Positions 1-9,066 of a DNA stretch of 64,000 nt are shown here, piece after piece. Origin of the DNA: Ornithinimicrobium sp. F0845 (lineage in GTDB: Bacteria > Actinomycetota > Actinomycetes > Actinomycetales > Dermatophilaceae). The stretch's first letter is position 1. Each line of letters opens with the position of its first letter. The position numbers were made by a program, and so were the translations under genes. The notes below the pieces were generated by a model, which did not search any database, had not been told where the DNA came from, and worked only from the letters and a program-made list of their open reading frames with translations. The stretch spans positions 1 to 64,000 of the forward strand of contig NZ_JALKAL010000012.1 in the NCBI RefSeq assembly GCF_023015765.1, written 5' to 3'.

Positions 1-169
1 GTGCCCGACGGGCTGCAGACCGAAAGTGAGCCACACCCACAGCGAGCTGGGTGGGCAGCCGCATGGAGAGCGTCCCGTCGAGCACCTAGATCGAGTCTGG
101 CCAGACACCGACCCTGCGTCCAGTCTCTAGTAGCCGCGTCTGTCGCCGCTTCGTGACACCATCGGGGTC
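1..169. other. Left edge, no gene recognised
   Basis: One plus-strand frame is open from the first base to a stop near 154, but its translation is Arg/Ala/Ser-rich and resembles no family I know. It could be the tail of a gene starting outside the window or simple GC-driven openness. No promoter, repeat or RNA structure stands out. Confidence 0.3.
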
Positions 170-1975
170 GTGGCTTCCGGAGTCCCGCAGTGTTCCAACG
201 ACGGGTGTGTGCGCCCGGCTGCGTTCAGGACGCGGACCAACCCTGCGTGGTGCGACGAGCACATCACCGCCATTCTCCGTGCGGGCGGGCTGGAGCCGTT
301 GGAACCGTTCAGCGGACCCAAGAAGTGGCGGCTGACCCGCTGTCTGTCTTGCGGGTGCGAGGCGCATTACCGGTTCGAATACACCCTGGCCCAGAACAGC
401 ACAAGGGTCGCGACCTGCCGGGCCTGCTTCTGGCGGTCCTGGGCGGCACAGCAGCGTAGCGCCTTGCAGGGGCACGCAGACCTAACTCCACCGTCCGTCG
501 CGGATGCGAAGGCGTACGCCGAACAGCATGGGTTCGAATACCTCGGCCCACTCACGAACCCCTCGCTTCTGGACGACCCGCATCGGACGAGGTGCAACTA
601 CTGCGGGCGGATTGCCGCACAGCGCCTGGGTGACATCGGCTGGGGCTGCCAATGCCAAACGAATCCGCGGCGGGCGATGCAGACATCAAACCTCTCGGGG
701 CCCGGGAAGCCGGGCACGAGGGCGGGGAAGTACCTGCTGAAGGACTCCAGCCTTCCGGTCTTGGAGTGGTGGGATAACGCCGCGAACGAGGCCTCGGTCT
801 GGGACACAGTGACGGTCAGAGCACGCCGAGAAGTGTTTTGGCGATGCCCGGAGTGCAACCTGAAGTTCAGCGCCCGTGTCCTCGACATGGTCGGGTATGC
901 GAGTTGCCCGGACTGCTCAGTGAAACGGAAGGCTGAGCGAGATGCCGAGTACGCACGCCTGACGGTCACCGCCGTCGCCGACGTACCTGAGCTCGCAGAG
1001 GCCTGGGCCGACGACGCAGACCCGCAACAGGTCACCGTGGCTGGCGGGGGTATGACGCTCAGGCGCTTCCGCTGCCCTAAGGGCCACCACCCGCGCATCA
1101 CACCACTCAGCTTCCTCCGATCTGGGTGCCCGTCCTGTCGTGGCAACCAGACCCGGAGAGAACGCCTCGAAGCCGTCGCGGCCGATCCGACGTCGCACGC
1201 TATGAACCGCGAGATCGCGGCGCAATGGCACCCTACGAGGAACGGCAACCTGAAACTCGAGACCATCTCGCCTGGGTCGCGCCGCACTGTGTGGTGGAGG
1301 AGTTGGGAGTGCGGTCACGAGTGGCAGGCCACTCCGGCAGAGCGCGAGAAGGGCCAGCGGCTGCGTTGCCCAGAGTGTCGCACCATCTTGGACTCGCTGG
1401 CCTACCACTTGCCCGAGGTCGCTGACGAGTGGTCGGCCCAGAACCCGTTGACGGCTTGGCAGGTGCGCCCAAGCGGCTCAACCGCGTTCACCCCAGTCTG
1501 GGTGTGTGCCAACAATCCCAACCACACGTGGAGCGCAACCCTTGCCAGTCGTGCCACTGGTTCGGGCTGCCCAGAGTGCCGCGAGGTCGGCAAATCGAAA
1601 GTAGAGCTAGCACACCACCAAGCTGCCATCCACGCTTTCGGCGCCGCGTCATCCGGACAGGCGATCATCGACGAGGCGTTCACGCACGGTGCCCGGTGGC
1701 TGGTCGACATCACCGCCGTCACCGCAGCCGGACTGAAGGTCGCGATCGAGTACGACGGCGCGTACTGGCACGCCGACAAGGTCACGGTCGACACCGCGAA
1801 GTCCCTCGACCTACTCGCCGCCGGCTGGCTCGTCGTCCGACTCCGCGAACACCCGCTCCGCCCCCTCGGCATAGACCACCCGAGGTACGCCGAGCTAACT
1901 GTGCACACCACAGCACCTGATCCCGACGGCGTCATAGGCCGGGTGCACGTCTGGGCCAGCACGTGTACACCCTGA
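170..1975 (+). CDS. Multi-zinc-ribbon protein with C-terminal PD-(D/E)XK (Vsr/DUF559-like) nuclease fold
   Basis: The 601-residue protein starts at GTG (170). Its first ~470 residues are a chain of Cys-x2-Cys knuckles (for example CLSC, CRAC, CNYC, CPEC, CPDC, CPSC) with repeated 'W...NG...P...S...W..CGHEW' patterns, typical of the DUF4379 probable zinc-ribbon family. The last ~120 residues read VDIT...VAIEYDGAYWH...D...GWLVVRLRE. This is the D...ExD/H layout of Vsr-like and DUF559-like endonuclease folds. A role in cutting or marking foreign DNA is inferred from this architecture and from the adjacent DUF262 gene; no substrate can be read off. Codon use is less GC-extreme than in the genes past 31 kb, consistent with mobile cargo. 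The start has only a weak Shine-Dalgarno sequence, so it is uncertain. Confidence 0.75.
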   Translation: MASGVPQCSNDGCVRPAAFRTRTNPAWCDEHITAILRAGGLEPLEPFSGPKKWRLTRCLSCGCEAHYRFEYTLAQNSTRVATCRACFWRSWAAQQRSALQGHADLTPPSVADAKAYAEQHGFEYLGPLTNPSLLDDPHRTRCNYCGRIAAQRLGDIGWGCQCQTNPRRAMQTSNLSGPGKPGTRAGKYLLKDSSLPVLEWWDNAANEASVWDTVTVRARREVFWRCPECNLKFSARVLDMVGYASCPDCSVKRKAERDAEYARLTVTAVADVPELAEAWADDADPQQVTVAGGGMTLRRFRCPKGHHPRITPLSFLRSGCPSCRGNQTRRERLEAVAADPTSHAMNREIAAQWHPTRNGNLKLETISPGSRRTVWWRSWECGHEWQATPAEREKGQRLRCPECRTILDSLAYHLPEVADEWSAQNPLTAWQVRPSGSTAFTPVWVCANNPNHTWSATLASRATGSGCPECREVGKSKVELAHHQAAIHAFGAASSGQAIIDEAFTHGARWLVDITAVTAAGLKVAIEYDGAYWHADKVTVDTAKSLDLLAAGWLVVRLREHPLRPLGIDHPRYAELTVHTTAPDPDGVIGRVHVWASTCTP

Positions 1976-2044
1976 ACGCCGGCAAGATCTCCCCGAACGG
2001 TGCACTCCCCGGCACGATGAGTTGCCTCATTCCGCCGAGACGTC

Positions 2045-2296
2045 TTGGATCCCGACCTCGTGCGGACCGGCTGCGTCCTGAAGCACCGTCATCCCGGAGT
2101 CATCCGAGAGCTCTACGGTCCCGGTGTCAATCACTGCATCGTCCGGTTCATCGACCTGGAGGACGAACCCATCAGCACCATGGTCGGGTTCGACCATCGG
2201 GAGGATGGTCACTACCCAGGACTCTTGGTGCCTACCGAAACCGAGTGGTCACAGGCGCTGGGCAGCGGCTGGTGGAGCGCTTCGAGGCGCTCCTGA
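2045..2296 (+). CDS. Small hypothetical protein
   Basis: This is an 83-residue frame starting at TTG, with a possible internal GTG at 2060. The translation is varied and protein-like: charged, with a WW pair near the end and no low complexity. The third codon position is GC-rich. I recognise no family. It lies between two nuclease-like genes and could be a small accessory partner. No clear ribosome binding site is visible, so expression is doubtful. Confidence 0.35.
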   Translation: MDPDLVRTGCVLKHRHPGVIRELYGPGVNHCIVRFIDLEDEPISTMVGFDHREDGHYPGLLVPTETEWSQALGSGWWSASRRS

Positions 2297-2461
2297 CCCG
2301 CACGCTGGACGTTCGGTATTGCAGCCGGTCGCTCGTTCCGGAGTGTGCGTCATCCCGCCGCTCTCGCGCGGCCTTAGGCCATGGTGAAGCTACTGCGGAA
2401 GTCGCTTGCAAGGCGGCGACTGTCGCCTCGTCAACACCTAACTTTCACCTGCACAGTTGCG

Positions 2462-4582
2462 TCACGAGATCTGAGGACCCTCGTCGACTGGCATGGAGTT
2501 CTGGAACTCACTACGGACGTCCCGGAGTCGACGTCCGTCTGCAACCGCCCAGAAGTACCACCCATTGGTAGCGCTCTTGCGCACGGCGTGTCCAGCGGCA
2601 GACGGAGAACTGAAGCGCCTGCCCTCCATCTCGATCGCGCCATCCGCCGTCAGGGTCGCCTCCGTGCCCTTGAAGTCTCGATGGGTCGCCACGAGCTTTG
2701 CGCCTGGAACGAGGAACCCCGCCTCAATGAGGTGCTTCAACTCAACCCAGTCACCCGCCTTGGTCTGCGGATCAATCACCCTGCCATGGTGCCCTTCGGG
2801 GACCGGCCAGACGCGCAGGAGGGCTTCGATCAGCTCGCTCGTCCGCTCGTCGATGAGTGCTTCATCCCAGTCATCGTGCTCCGTCCGCTTGATGACACGA
2901 CCCGTCAGAGTGATCGTGTTGTGGTCAAGTAGTGCGGAACGCTTCGACCGCCACGGACCGTTCGAGATCTTTGAGTTGAGGGACTTCGTCAGCAAAGTCA
3001 GGTTGCCGAACCGATGGACTCGCTCCTGTCGCGCCTCGGCCTCCTCCGGAGTCTCAACTGGCCAGGTCTCCTTCCAGGTTCGCGGAAGGAGATGCTCGAT
3101 CGGATAGCCGTTCCGTTCGATCTGCGGCTGTCCAGTCTCGGTGCGGTAGGAGTCCTCGACGGCTTCAAGGAGCATGCGGAGCCGCCCACGCCGAAACCGG
3201 GTATAAGCGGGCTCCGTTGCGAGCGTGAGTCTGAGTTCTTCGTCCCCGGGCCAATAGGTGCTCGTGACGTTCAGGCGAGCCAGGTGACCTGACACACGCT
3301 CCACCAGCTCCTCCGCCGGTGCTGTCGAGTTGGCAGCGATGACGTCGGCCACCACCCGCCCAAGGTCGCTGCCCGCCAGCCTGAGCAACTGTCGGCGCAC
3401 GACCCAGCTCTCGGCTGCGCTGACGACTCGCGCGATCACTTCGGCCGAGAGTGCCCGACCCGGTTCATGCAGCCAGATGAGGAGCGGCTTGAGGACTTCG
3501 ACGCCACCGGCTTGCATCCGGTACACCGCCATCTCGGTGGGACTCAGGCTCCCACCCGGGCGAGCCGCTGCTTCGGTCCATGCTTCGTACTGCTGTGCCT
3601 GCTGCTTGATCACTGGCAGGAGGTCCGCCATCGTGACCCCGGACTCGTGCTCCACAAACGACTTGAAGCGCGTGAAGGTCGCCTGCGGGCTCACTTCCTC
3701 GCCGGTTTTCGCCATCAGCCACTGGTTGAGGAATAGGGAGCTTCGGCTGATGAAGTTGCGCCCGACGCTCACGTCGCGCATCCAGAACTTCGTCTCAAAC
3801 GGCCAGTCCTCACGGTAGGCCTTCGCCGTGTCTCCACCCTCGGCCTCAAGGCGCTGAAAAACGAAGTTGCGCACCAGGTCCGCTGCGGTAAGCGGAGTGC
3901 CGCGAGCGTTGAGGGTCTCGAAGATCTCTTGAGAGTTCTCAGATGCTTCCAACTCGATGGAGACCAGCTGGATGCCATCGAGCAGGACGTTCGTGAGCTC
4001 ATTCGCTCTGTCGGCGTACGCGTCCGTCCCCGGCGCCCCCAGCCACTGCTCAACCACCGTGGAGAAGTAGCTGTGCGCCGCAACTAGCTGCGAGTCAGCG
4101 TGCTGCAGGTCAGCATGGTCGATGGGCGGCTCGGCGGACATCACCTCATCGAAGGCTGCCCGGTCACGATTGAGGTGGCGAACCTTCAGCCGACTGTCAC
4201 CGTCCTCAACGAACCTCTCGTCGTTGTGAGTAAGCCGTTCGAGCTGATCGGACAGTCTTGAGTGGCCTGACTGAGCGAGAAGGGAACCAGCCGCGTCTGT
4301 CAGGATGTGCAAGGTCGTCAGACGCTGCTGGCCGTCGATCACGTTCCACTTGGTCAGACGCTGAGACTGGGCCTCGTGGGACTGGATGACGACCGCACCG
4401 AGGAAATGGGTTACCCCCAGACGCGGCTCGTCGATGCGACGCTCAGCGATACGGCGGATGTCCATCCACAGCGGCTCCCACTGCTCACTCTCCTTCCACA
4501 CATAGGGCCGCTGGAACAACGGGATCACAAAGTGCTGGGGGAGGTTGAACAACTGCAGGGGCGTCCGCTTGAAGGTCTCCAC
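2462..4582 (-). CDS. DUF262-DUF1524-RAMA protein (GmrSD-like, probable anti-phage nuclease)
   Basis: The 706-residue protein starts at GTG. Residues 1-240 are a DUF262 domain: PLFQRPYVW at 21-29, the hallmark DGQQR at 83-87, and FETLNARGTPL with AADLVRN up to 239. DUF262 is a ParB-like NTP-using fold. Residues ~490-560 form a DUF1524 HNH-type nuclease, with IEHLLP at 495-500 (His497) and a GNLTLL...LNSKISN segment. Residues ~612-690 form a RAMA domain, with the typical LIEAG, FSSPSAAGHAV and NGWYFWAV pieces. GmrSD-type proteins cut modified DNA using a nucleotide, and RAMA domains are linked to modified-DNA recognition. A type IV-restriction-like role is therefore likely. The gene points away from the conjugation block and is probably an independent cargo unit. 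No methylase lies nearby. Confidence 0.88.
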   Translation of the reverse strand: METFKRTPLQLFNLPQHFVIPLFQRPYVWKESEQWEPLWMDIRRIAERRIDEPRLGVTHFLGAVVIQSHEAQSQRLTKWNVIDGQQRLTTLHILTDAAGSLLAQSGHSRLSDQLERLTHNDERFVEDGDSRLKVRHLNRDRAAFDEVMSAEPPIDHADLQHADSQLVAAHSYFSTVVEQWLGAPGTDAYADRANELTNVLLDGIQLVSIELEASENSQEIFETLNARGTPLTAADLVRNFVFQRLEAEGGDTAKAYREDWPFETKFWMRDVSVGRNFISRSSLFLNQWLMAKTGEEVSPQATFTRFKSFVEHESGVTMADLLPVIKQQAQQYEAWTEAAARPGGSLSPTEMAVYRMQAGGVEVLKPLLIWLHEPGRALSAEVIARVVSAAESWVVRRQLLRLAGSDLGRVVADVIAANSTAPAEELVERVSGHLARLNVTSTYWPGDEELRLTLATEPAYTRFRRGRLRMLLEAVEDSYRTETGQPQIERNGYPIEHLLPRTWKETWPVETPEEAEARQERVHRFGNLTLLTKSLNSKISNGPWRSKRSALLDHNTITLTGRVIKRTEHDDWDEALIDERTSELIEALLRVWPVPEGHHGRVIDPQTKAGDWVELKHLIEAGFLVPGAKLVATHRDFKGTEATLTADGAIEMEGRRFSSPSAAGHAVRKSATNGWYFWAVADGRRLRDVRSEFQNSMPVDEGPQIS

Positions 4583-4863
4583 CCACCTAATCCTGCCCTC
4601 TCGGTCCGACAGGCCGGTACGGGTGTCACAAGATCCCTCGCAAAACGGCTACCTGAGCGTGACTGTCAGCTCGCCTTGTCGGAAGAGCGACGACCGCTCA
4701 CCCGACCACGACACCACCGCCAACACGCGCGTGCTCGTGAGTCGAACAAGCGTGTGCAGGCAGGTTACGAAGCCGCGTCTATCCGCCGCGACTGCCGCAC
4801 CAGTCGACGGGTCGACCACGTCGTTGAGGCCAGTGGTCCATCCGGGACATAGGCTTCGGTCAG

Positions 4864-5523
4864 TCACCAGGCCTCACCGGTCTCCGTGTTGACCTGATGC
4901 CCGTCGATGAGCTGCAGGTGCGGGATCTGCAGGCTGTTGTCGTGGGCTGAGTGCAGCTGACGAAGGTGGTCGACGTCGCGACCGTAGTGCACGTCTCGGT
5001 GCTTGTGGGAGTCCTGGAAGCGGGTGTGTCCGGGGCGGGACGGCCAGTCGTGGTGGCGGCTGTCGCAGGCGGTGTGCACCCGGGTTCGGCAGCGGTCGAA
5101 GAAGGCGGGGAGGGCGTAGCGGTGCCATTCCTCGAGTGCGTCGCTGTGGATGGCCTGGCCTGCTTTGTGACGTTGGTCGGCAAGGACCGCGACCTCGTGG
5201 ACGAGGTGGGGGTGGCAGGGCCAGCAGGCGGGGATGAGGTGGACCGGGTTCCAGACGTGCTCGGTGTTGATCCAGTCGACGACGGCTTCGAGCCAGTCCC
5301 ACAGTTCCTCGCGCAGCTGGGGCAGGTCGATTGAGCCGGGGTCCCAGGGTCGTGGGAGCAGGCCGGGGTCGCCGACGGCGTCGCGTTGCGCGTCGTCACC
5401 GTTGAGAGCCAGGTCGAGTTCGCGGTAGGCCAGGCGGAGGCCTCTTCCGGGTCGGGGGAAGGGTCTGGCCAGCGGGTAGCGCGGACGTCCGGGTGGTCGT
5501 GTCTGCGGGTCGGGATAGGTCAC
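4864..5523 (-). CDS. DUF4913-like protein, last gene of the conjugation block
   Basis: The 219-residue protein starts at GTG (5523), which overlaps the TGA of the coupling-protein gene as GTGA and implies translational coupling. The central part carries conserved Trp, His and Cys positions (ELWDWLEAVVDWIN, then ACWPCHPHLV, then EEWHRYALP) as in the DUF4913 family of actinobacterial conjugation loci. The C-terminal part is rich in His and Asp (RFQDSHKHRDVHYGRD) and could bind metal. There is no signal peptide or membrane segment, so it should be cytoplasmic, possibly an accessory factor for the coupling protein. About 280 bases with nothing recognisable separate it from the convergent DUF262 gene end. 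The family assignment is moderate; the position is firm. Confidence 0.7.
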   Translation of the reverse strand: MTYPDPQTRPPGRPRYPLARPFPRPGRGLRLAYRELDLALNGDDAQRDAVGDPGLLPRPWDPGSIDLPQLREELWDWLEAVVDWINTEHVWNPVHLIPACWPCHPHLVHEVAVLADQRHKAGQAIHSDALEEWHRYALPAFFDRCRTRVHTACDSRHHDWPSRPGHTRFQDSHKHRDVHYGRDVDHLRQLHSAHDNSLQIPHLQLIDGHQVNTETGEAW

Positions 5524-6974
5524 TGCTCGAACCCGGGGGTGAGGAGGCCGTGCTGGCGTGCTGCGGCCAGGGCGGCGATGGCGCGTGTCTCGGGGGTGAT
5601 CGTGGTGGCGCGGTGGGTGTGGACCTGTTGGCGGAGTCTGGCCTGGTCGCCCAGGAGTGCCTTGCCGACATGGCCGTCGATGCAGCGGTGCAGGCGGGCC
5701 ATGATCGGTCTGCCGTTCTCGGAGATGACCAGCGCGTGTCGTTCCTTGATCTGTCGGATCTCTGAGCCGGTGAGGATGGGGATGTCCTCCCCGGAGAAGC
5801 TGCGGCCACCGCGGTGGCCGGTGTTCCAGGTGGACCGGCCGACGCGGACCTTGCCGACCAGGTCGGAGATCTCCTGGTTGAAGGCGACGTCCTTGGACCC
5901 GCCGAAGATGACCAGGTTGTTGGTGAGCCCGAGGACGGCCCGGGCTTCCTGCTGGCCGAAGATCGAGTCCAGCTGGGCCCGGGTCTGCGCGGCCCAGATG
6001 AACGAGAGCCCCAGAGCCCGCTCGTTCGCCATCCTGGTCCGCAGGGTCGGCAGCGGCGCGGTGGAGGGCAGCTCGTCCAGGCACGCAAGCATCGGCGGGC
6101 ACAGCCGCCCCCAAGGGGACCGTTGGACCATGGCCAGGGCGGTGTCCAGGACATGCTCGGTCAGGGCGGTCATCAACGGTGAGGCGGAGGCGTAGGGATC
6201 CTCGCGGCCGAGCAGGTAGATCGTGCCGCCGGCGGACAGGAGCTCGGCGATGTCGGTCGCGGGCCGGCCGGGTCCGGGGACGCACCGTCTGCGCATCGGT
6301 TCCTGGAAGAACAGGGACAGGGCCTGCTGGACGGTGGTGACGGTGTTCCCCGCGGTGCGTTCGTCTCCGTGGAGGGCCCCGTGCAGCAGCCCATGCCAGA
6401 ACTGGGCGGCCTGGGGGTGGGTGCGCAGGATCTCTGCAGGTTCGGCAGTCGAGCGGGGGTCGGCCACCCACTCCAGGACGTCGTCGAGGTTGCGTCTGGT
6501 CAGTGCGGCGGCGTGGAAGTAGGCCTGGATGACCTTGGCGGCCTCGGCGGCGTAGAACCGGGCGGCCTGGTCGCCATACCCCTCGGCGACGGCACCCTTG
6601 ATCGTGCCGGCGGTGAACGCCTTGGCGCGTCGCTCGGCCACCACCGCATCGACGCATCCCTCGATCGGGTCCCAGACCAGCTCGGGCAGGCCCGGGACCA
6701 GCCCGAAAGGGTCGAGCACGGCGCAGGGGCGCCCACCGGTGGAGCGGGCGGTGAAGGTCAGCAACAGGTCGTCGGGTTTTGTGAGGGTGACCAACGCGGC
6801 ACCGGGGGCGTCCAGCAGTGCCGGGGTGAGCAGGTCCAGGGTCTTGCCCGACCCTTGGGGACCGATGACGCCGGCGGTGCGGTCCCACGGCACCCACAGG
6901 TCGACGCCCACCGGTGCGGTGGACCTGCCCAGGTTCCACCCGACGTCCCGCGGGTCCAATCGTGTCGTTCTCAT
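5520..6974 (-). CDS. TraG/VirD4-type coupling protein (soluble ATPase part)
   Basis: The 484-residue P-loop ATPase has Walker A GPQGSGKT at residues 38-45 and a Walker B segment ending LACLDELPS. A TraM-recognition/TraG-like region follows, with FIWAAQTRAQL and NNLVIFGG. Type IV coupling proteins dock the relaxase-DNA complex to the secretion channel. This one lacks the usual N-terminal membrane helices. The gene just upstream encodes a two-helix membrane protein and overlaps it by one base (TGATG), so the anchor may be supplied in trans. The frame is open further upstream, to 7367, but that extension is low-complexity Arg/Pro-rich shadow, so the ATG at 6974 is preferred. Confidence 0.9.
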   Translation of the reverse strand: MRTTRLDPRDVGWNLGRSTAPVGVDLWVPWDRTAGVIGPQGSGKTLDLLTPALLDAPGAALVTLTKPDDLLLTFTARSTGGRPCAVLDPFGLVPGLPELVWDPIEGCVDAVVAERRAKAFTAGTIKGAVAEGYGDQAARFYAAEAAKVIQAYFHAAALTRRNLDDVLEWVADPRSTAEPAEILRTHPQAAQFWHGLLHGALHGDERTAGNTVTTVQQALSLFFQEPMRRRCVPGPGRPATDIAELLSAGGTIYLLGREDPYASASPLMTALTEHVLDTALAMVQRSPWGRLCPPMLACLDELPSTAPLPTLRTRMANERALGLSFIWAAQTRAQLDSIFGQQEARAVLGLTNNLVIFGGSKDVAFNQEISDLVGKVRVGRSTWNTGHRGGRSFSGEDIPILTGSEIRQIKERHALVISENGRPIMARLHRCIDGHVGKALLGDQARLRQQVHTHRATTITPETRAIAALAAARQHGLLTPGFEQ

Positions 6975-7423
6975 CAGTGGGCCTTTCCGTAGAGGTCGGG
7001 CCGGATGATGGCCCGGTGCCTGCGCAGCCGGGAGGTGCCGAGCAGCTTGGTCGCCTCGGCCTTGCTTGCCGTGCCGCGCAGCCGCCCGGGTCCCCACCGC
7101 TTCATGGCCAGGATCGCGGCCGCGCCGGTGAGCACCAGGGCGATGACCTCGGCGACGATGATCCAGGCGCGGAGCGCGGCCGGGCCCGCGACGCGTGCGG
7201 GCGGGTCGGCCAGGCCCGCGGCGGCGTCCCCGCCGAGCAGTGCGGGCAGGGAACTGAACAGGTCGGTGGGGTGAGGCCATGCCAGGGGTCCGCCGGCGAA
7301 CAGGTTGGCCGTTGCGCGTCCAGCGTGGACTCCAAGGACCAGGACGAGGATGACGGCCAGGGCGCACGCCAACGGGATCTCGAACGTCCAGGGGTGGGGG
7401 TTGCGTACCCGCTCGTGCTGCAT
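6974..7423 (-). CDS. Small two-helix membrane protein, likely coupling-protein anchor
   Basis: The 149-residue protein has hydrophobic helices at about residues 14-34 and 86-108, separated by a Gly/Ala/Pro-rich extracellular-type segment. The cytoplasmic tail is basic (RWGPGRLRG...RLRRHRAIIRP). Its stop codon shares one base with the start of the TraG/VirD4 gene. In canonical coupling proteins two N-terminal helices precede the ATPase; here they seem to be a separate polypeptide. This role is inferred from gene order and topology, not from a recognised family. Confidence 0.75.
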   Translation of the reverse strand: MQHERVRNPHPWTFEIPLACALAVILVLVLGVHAGRATANLFAGGPLAWPHPTDLFSSLPALLGGDAAAGLADPPARVAGPAALRAWIIVAEVIALVLTGAAAILAMKRWGPGRLRGTASKAEATKLLGTSRLRRHRAIIRPDLYGKAH

Positions 7424-7482
7424 GTGAGTCCTCCGGTCAGGCGACGTTGTTACCCAAGGCGACGAGGCGCCTGCCCGGGGTC

Positions 7483-9057
7483 TCAGTGCTGCGGCGTGGG
7501 GTTGTCGGAGATGTTTCCCAGGCGCCAGATCTCGAAGATGTTGTTGTCCAGGGCGTGCTGATAACCGAAGAAGCCGACTCCCTTGGTCGGGTTCGCGGCC
7601 TCGATCGACGTCAGGGTGGTCGGGTCCCAGACGAACCCGACGTGGCCGATCGTGTGTGGCCCCAGGTACGAGTCGAAAAAGAACAGGTCACCGGGCTGCG
7701 CCTGGTCGACTGGCACCCTGAACCCGTTGCCGGAGGCCAGCCAGTCCCGTTGTGCCTGGGCGGTGCGGGGCGCGCTGATCCCGATGGCGGCCATGGCTGT
7801 CTGGGTCAGGGACGAGCAGTCCCAGGCATCGGGGCCGGTGGCGCCCAGGATGTAGGCGTCCCCGTCCTGGGCGGCGGCGAACTCGAGCATTGTCCGCACC
7901 CGTTCGCTGGTGACCGGGGGCAGGTCAGGGTTGCCGGTCCCGCCCTCGCAGTGCACCGGGGATCCCACGACCAGCCCGCCGCCGTACGCGTGGGCGTAGT
8001 GCAGGACGTCGTTGACGTACCAATCGGCGTGGTTGTAGGCGAACAGCGCGTCCCGCACCCCTTGCGGTCCGTTGGTGAGGCCGGCGGCGAGCAGGTAGTT
8101 GCCGGCCGAGAAGATCGAGTCGGCGTCGTTGTGGATGTCTGCGATGCCGTCACCATCGCCGTCGATCCCGTAGGCCGCGAAGGTCGCGGGCATGAACTGC
8201 ATCAGCCCCTGGGCGCCGGCCGAGCTGGTGGCGATATTTCGTCCGTGCGCCGTCTCCGCCATCCCGATGCCGGCCAGCAGGGTCCACGGGATGTTGTGCT
8301 CCGCGGCAGCGGCCTCGTACAGCGACCGGATCTGCGGCGGGATGGTCAACGGGGGGTTCTGCAGGGAGTCCTGCCGCGGTTCCCCGGCCGGTGGCAGCTC
8401 GAACCCCAGGCCTCCTTCGCCGTCCTCGGGGAGTTCGGGCACCCACGGTGGCAGCGACCCCTCCCACGGCGGCGGGGATGGTGTCACGGCGACCCCGTTC
8501 AGGGGGGCACCGCGCTCGAGCATGAACGGCACAGGGTCGATCGGTTCCCCGCCGGAGTGGACCTCGAAGTGCAGGTGCGAACCGGTCGAGTCTCCGGTCG
8601 AGCCTTCGATCCCGACCTGTTGACCGATGTGGACCTGGTCCCCGACGGAGAGGCTGCTGGGGTGGGCGAGGTGCAGGTACCGGGTGCTGATGCCGCCGCC
8701 GTGCTCGATGGTAACGGTGTTGCCTCCACCACTGGAGAACTGTGCCGCCGTGACGGTTCCGGCGCTTGCCGCCACGACCTTGCCGCCGGGAGGCTGGGAG
8801 ACCAGGTCCACCCCGGCGTGCAGCCGCCACTCCTTGTGAATGGGGTGGAACCGATGCCCAAACCCGGAGGTGACCGTGTAGGCGCTCTCGTACGGTGCAC
8901 GCCAGTCACCGGTGGCAGGCAGCGCTCCCTCGCAGGTGACGATTCGGTGCTCCTCCGCCACCGCTGGGGAGCCGACTGTGGTCACCAGCACGATCACCGA
9001 AAGCGGGGCCCCCAGGATCAGCACGAAGGCCGCAATCACGCTCAGGACCGCTTTCAC
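7483..9057 (-). CDS. Three-domain peptidoglycan hydrolase (M23 peptidase, lytic transglycosylase, NlpC/P60)
   Basis: The 524-residue protein has an N-terminal signal or anchor helix (residues 3-28). Domain 1 is an M23/LytM peptidase with HAGVD at 80-84 and HLHFEV at 161-166, which are the zinc ligands. Domain 2 (about 242-360) is a lytic transglycosylase, with the catalytic Glu in GMAETAHG (Glu268) and GLMQFMP at 284-290. Domain 3 (about 390-524) is NlpC/P60, with Cys414 in DCSS and His472 in GHVGF. Conjugation machines of Gram-positive bacteria need such an enzyme to open the wall, as VirB1 or TcpG do. Carrying all three activities is more than the usual two. It sits between the VirB4 gene and the coupling-protein pair. 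Confidence 0.93.
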   Translation of the reverse strand: MKAVLSVIAAFVLILGAPLSVIVLVTTVGSPAVAEEHRIVTCEGALPATGDWRAPYESAYTVTSGFGHRFHPIHKEWRLHAGVDLVSQPPGGKVVAASAGTVTAAQFSSGGGNTVTIEHGGGISTRYLHLAHPSSLSVGDQVHIGQQVGIEGSTGDSTGSHLHFEVHSGGEPIDPVPFMLERGAPLNGVAVTPSPPPWEGSLPPWVPELPEDGEGGLGFELPPAGEPRQDSLQNPPLTIPPQIRSLYEAAAAEHNIPWTLLAGIGMAETAHGRNIATSSAGAQGLMQFMPATFAAYGIDGDGDGIADIHNDADSIFSAGNYLLAAGLTNGPQGVRDALFAYNHADWYVNDVLHYAHAYGGGLVVGSPVHCEGGTGNPDLPPVTSERVRTMLEFAAAQDGDAYILGATGPDAWDCSSLTQTAMAAIGISAPRTAQAQRDWLASGNGFRVPVDQAQPGDLFFFDSYLGPHTIGHVGFVWDPTTLTSIEAANPTKGVGFFGYQHALDNNIFEIWRLGNISDNPTPQH

Positions 9058-9066
9058 GACGAACTT

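Noticed and set aside
1-4860. Left attachment site of the element in the window
   Set aside because: I looked for a copy of the tRNA-Val 3' end and found none; the boundary must lie further left.
5520-7367. Longer coupling protein starting near 7367
   Set aside because: The upstream extension is Arg/Pro-rich and overlaps a real two-helix membrane protein. ATG 6974 gives the expected ATPase.
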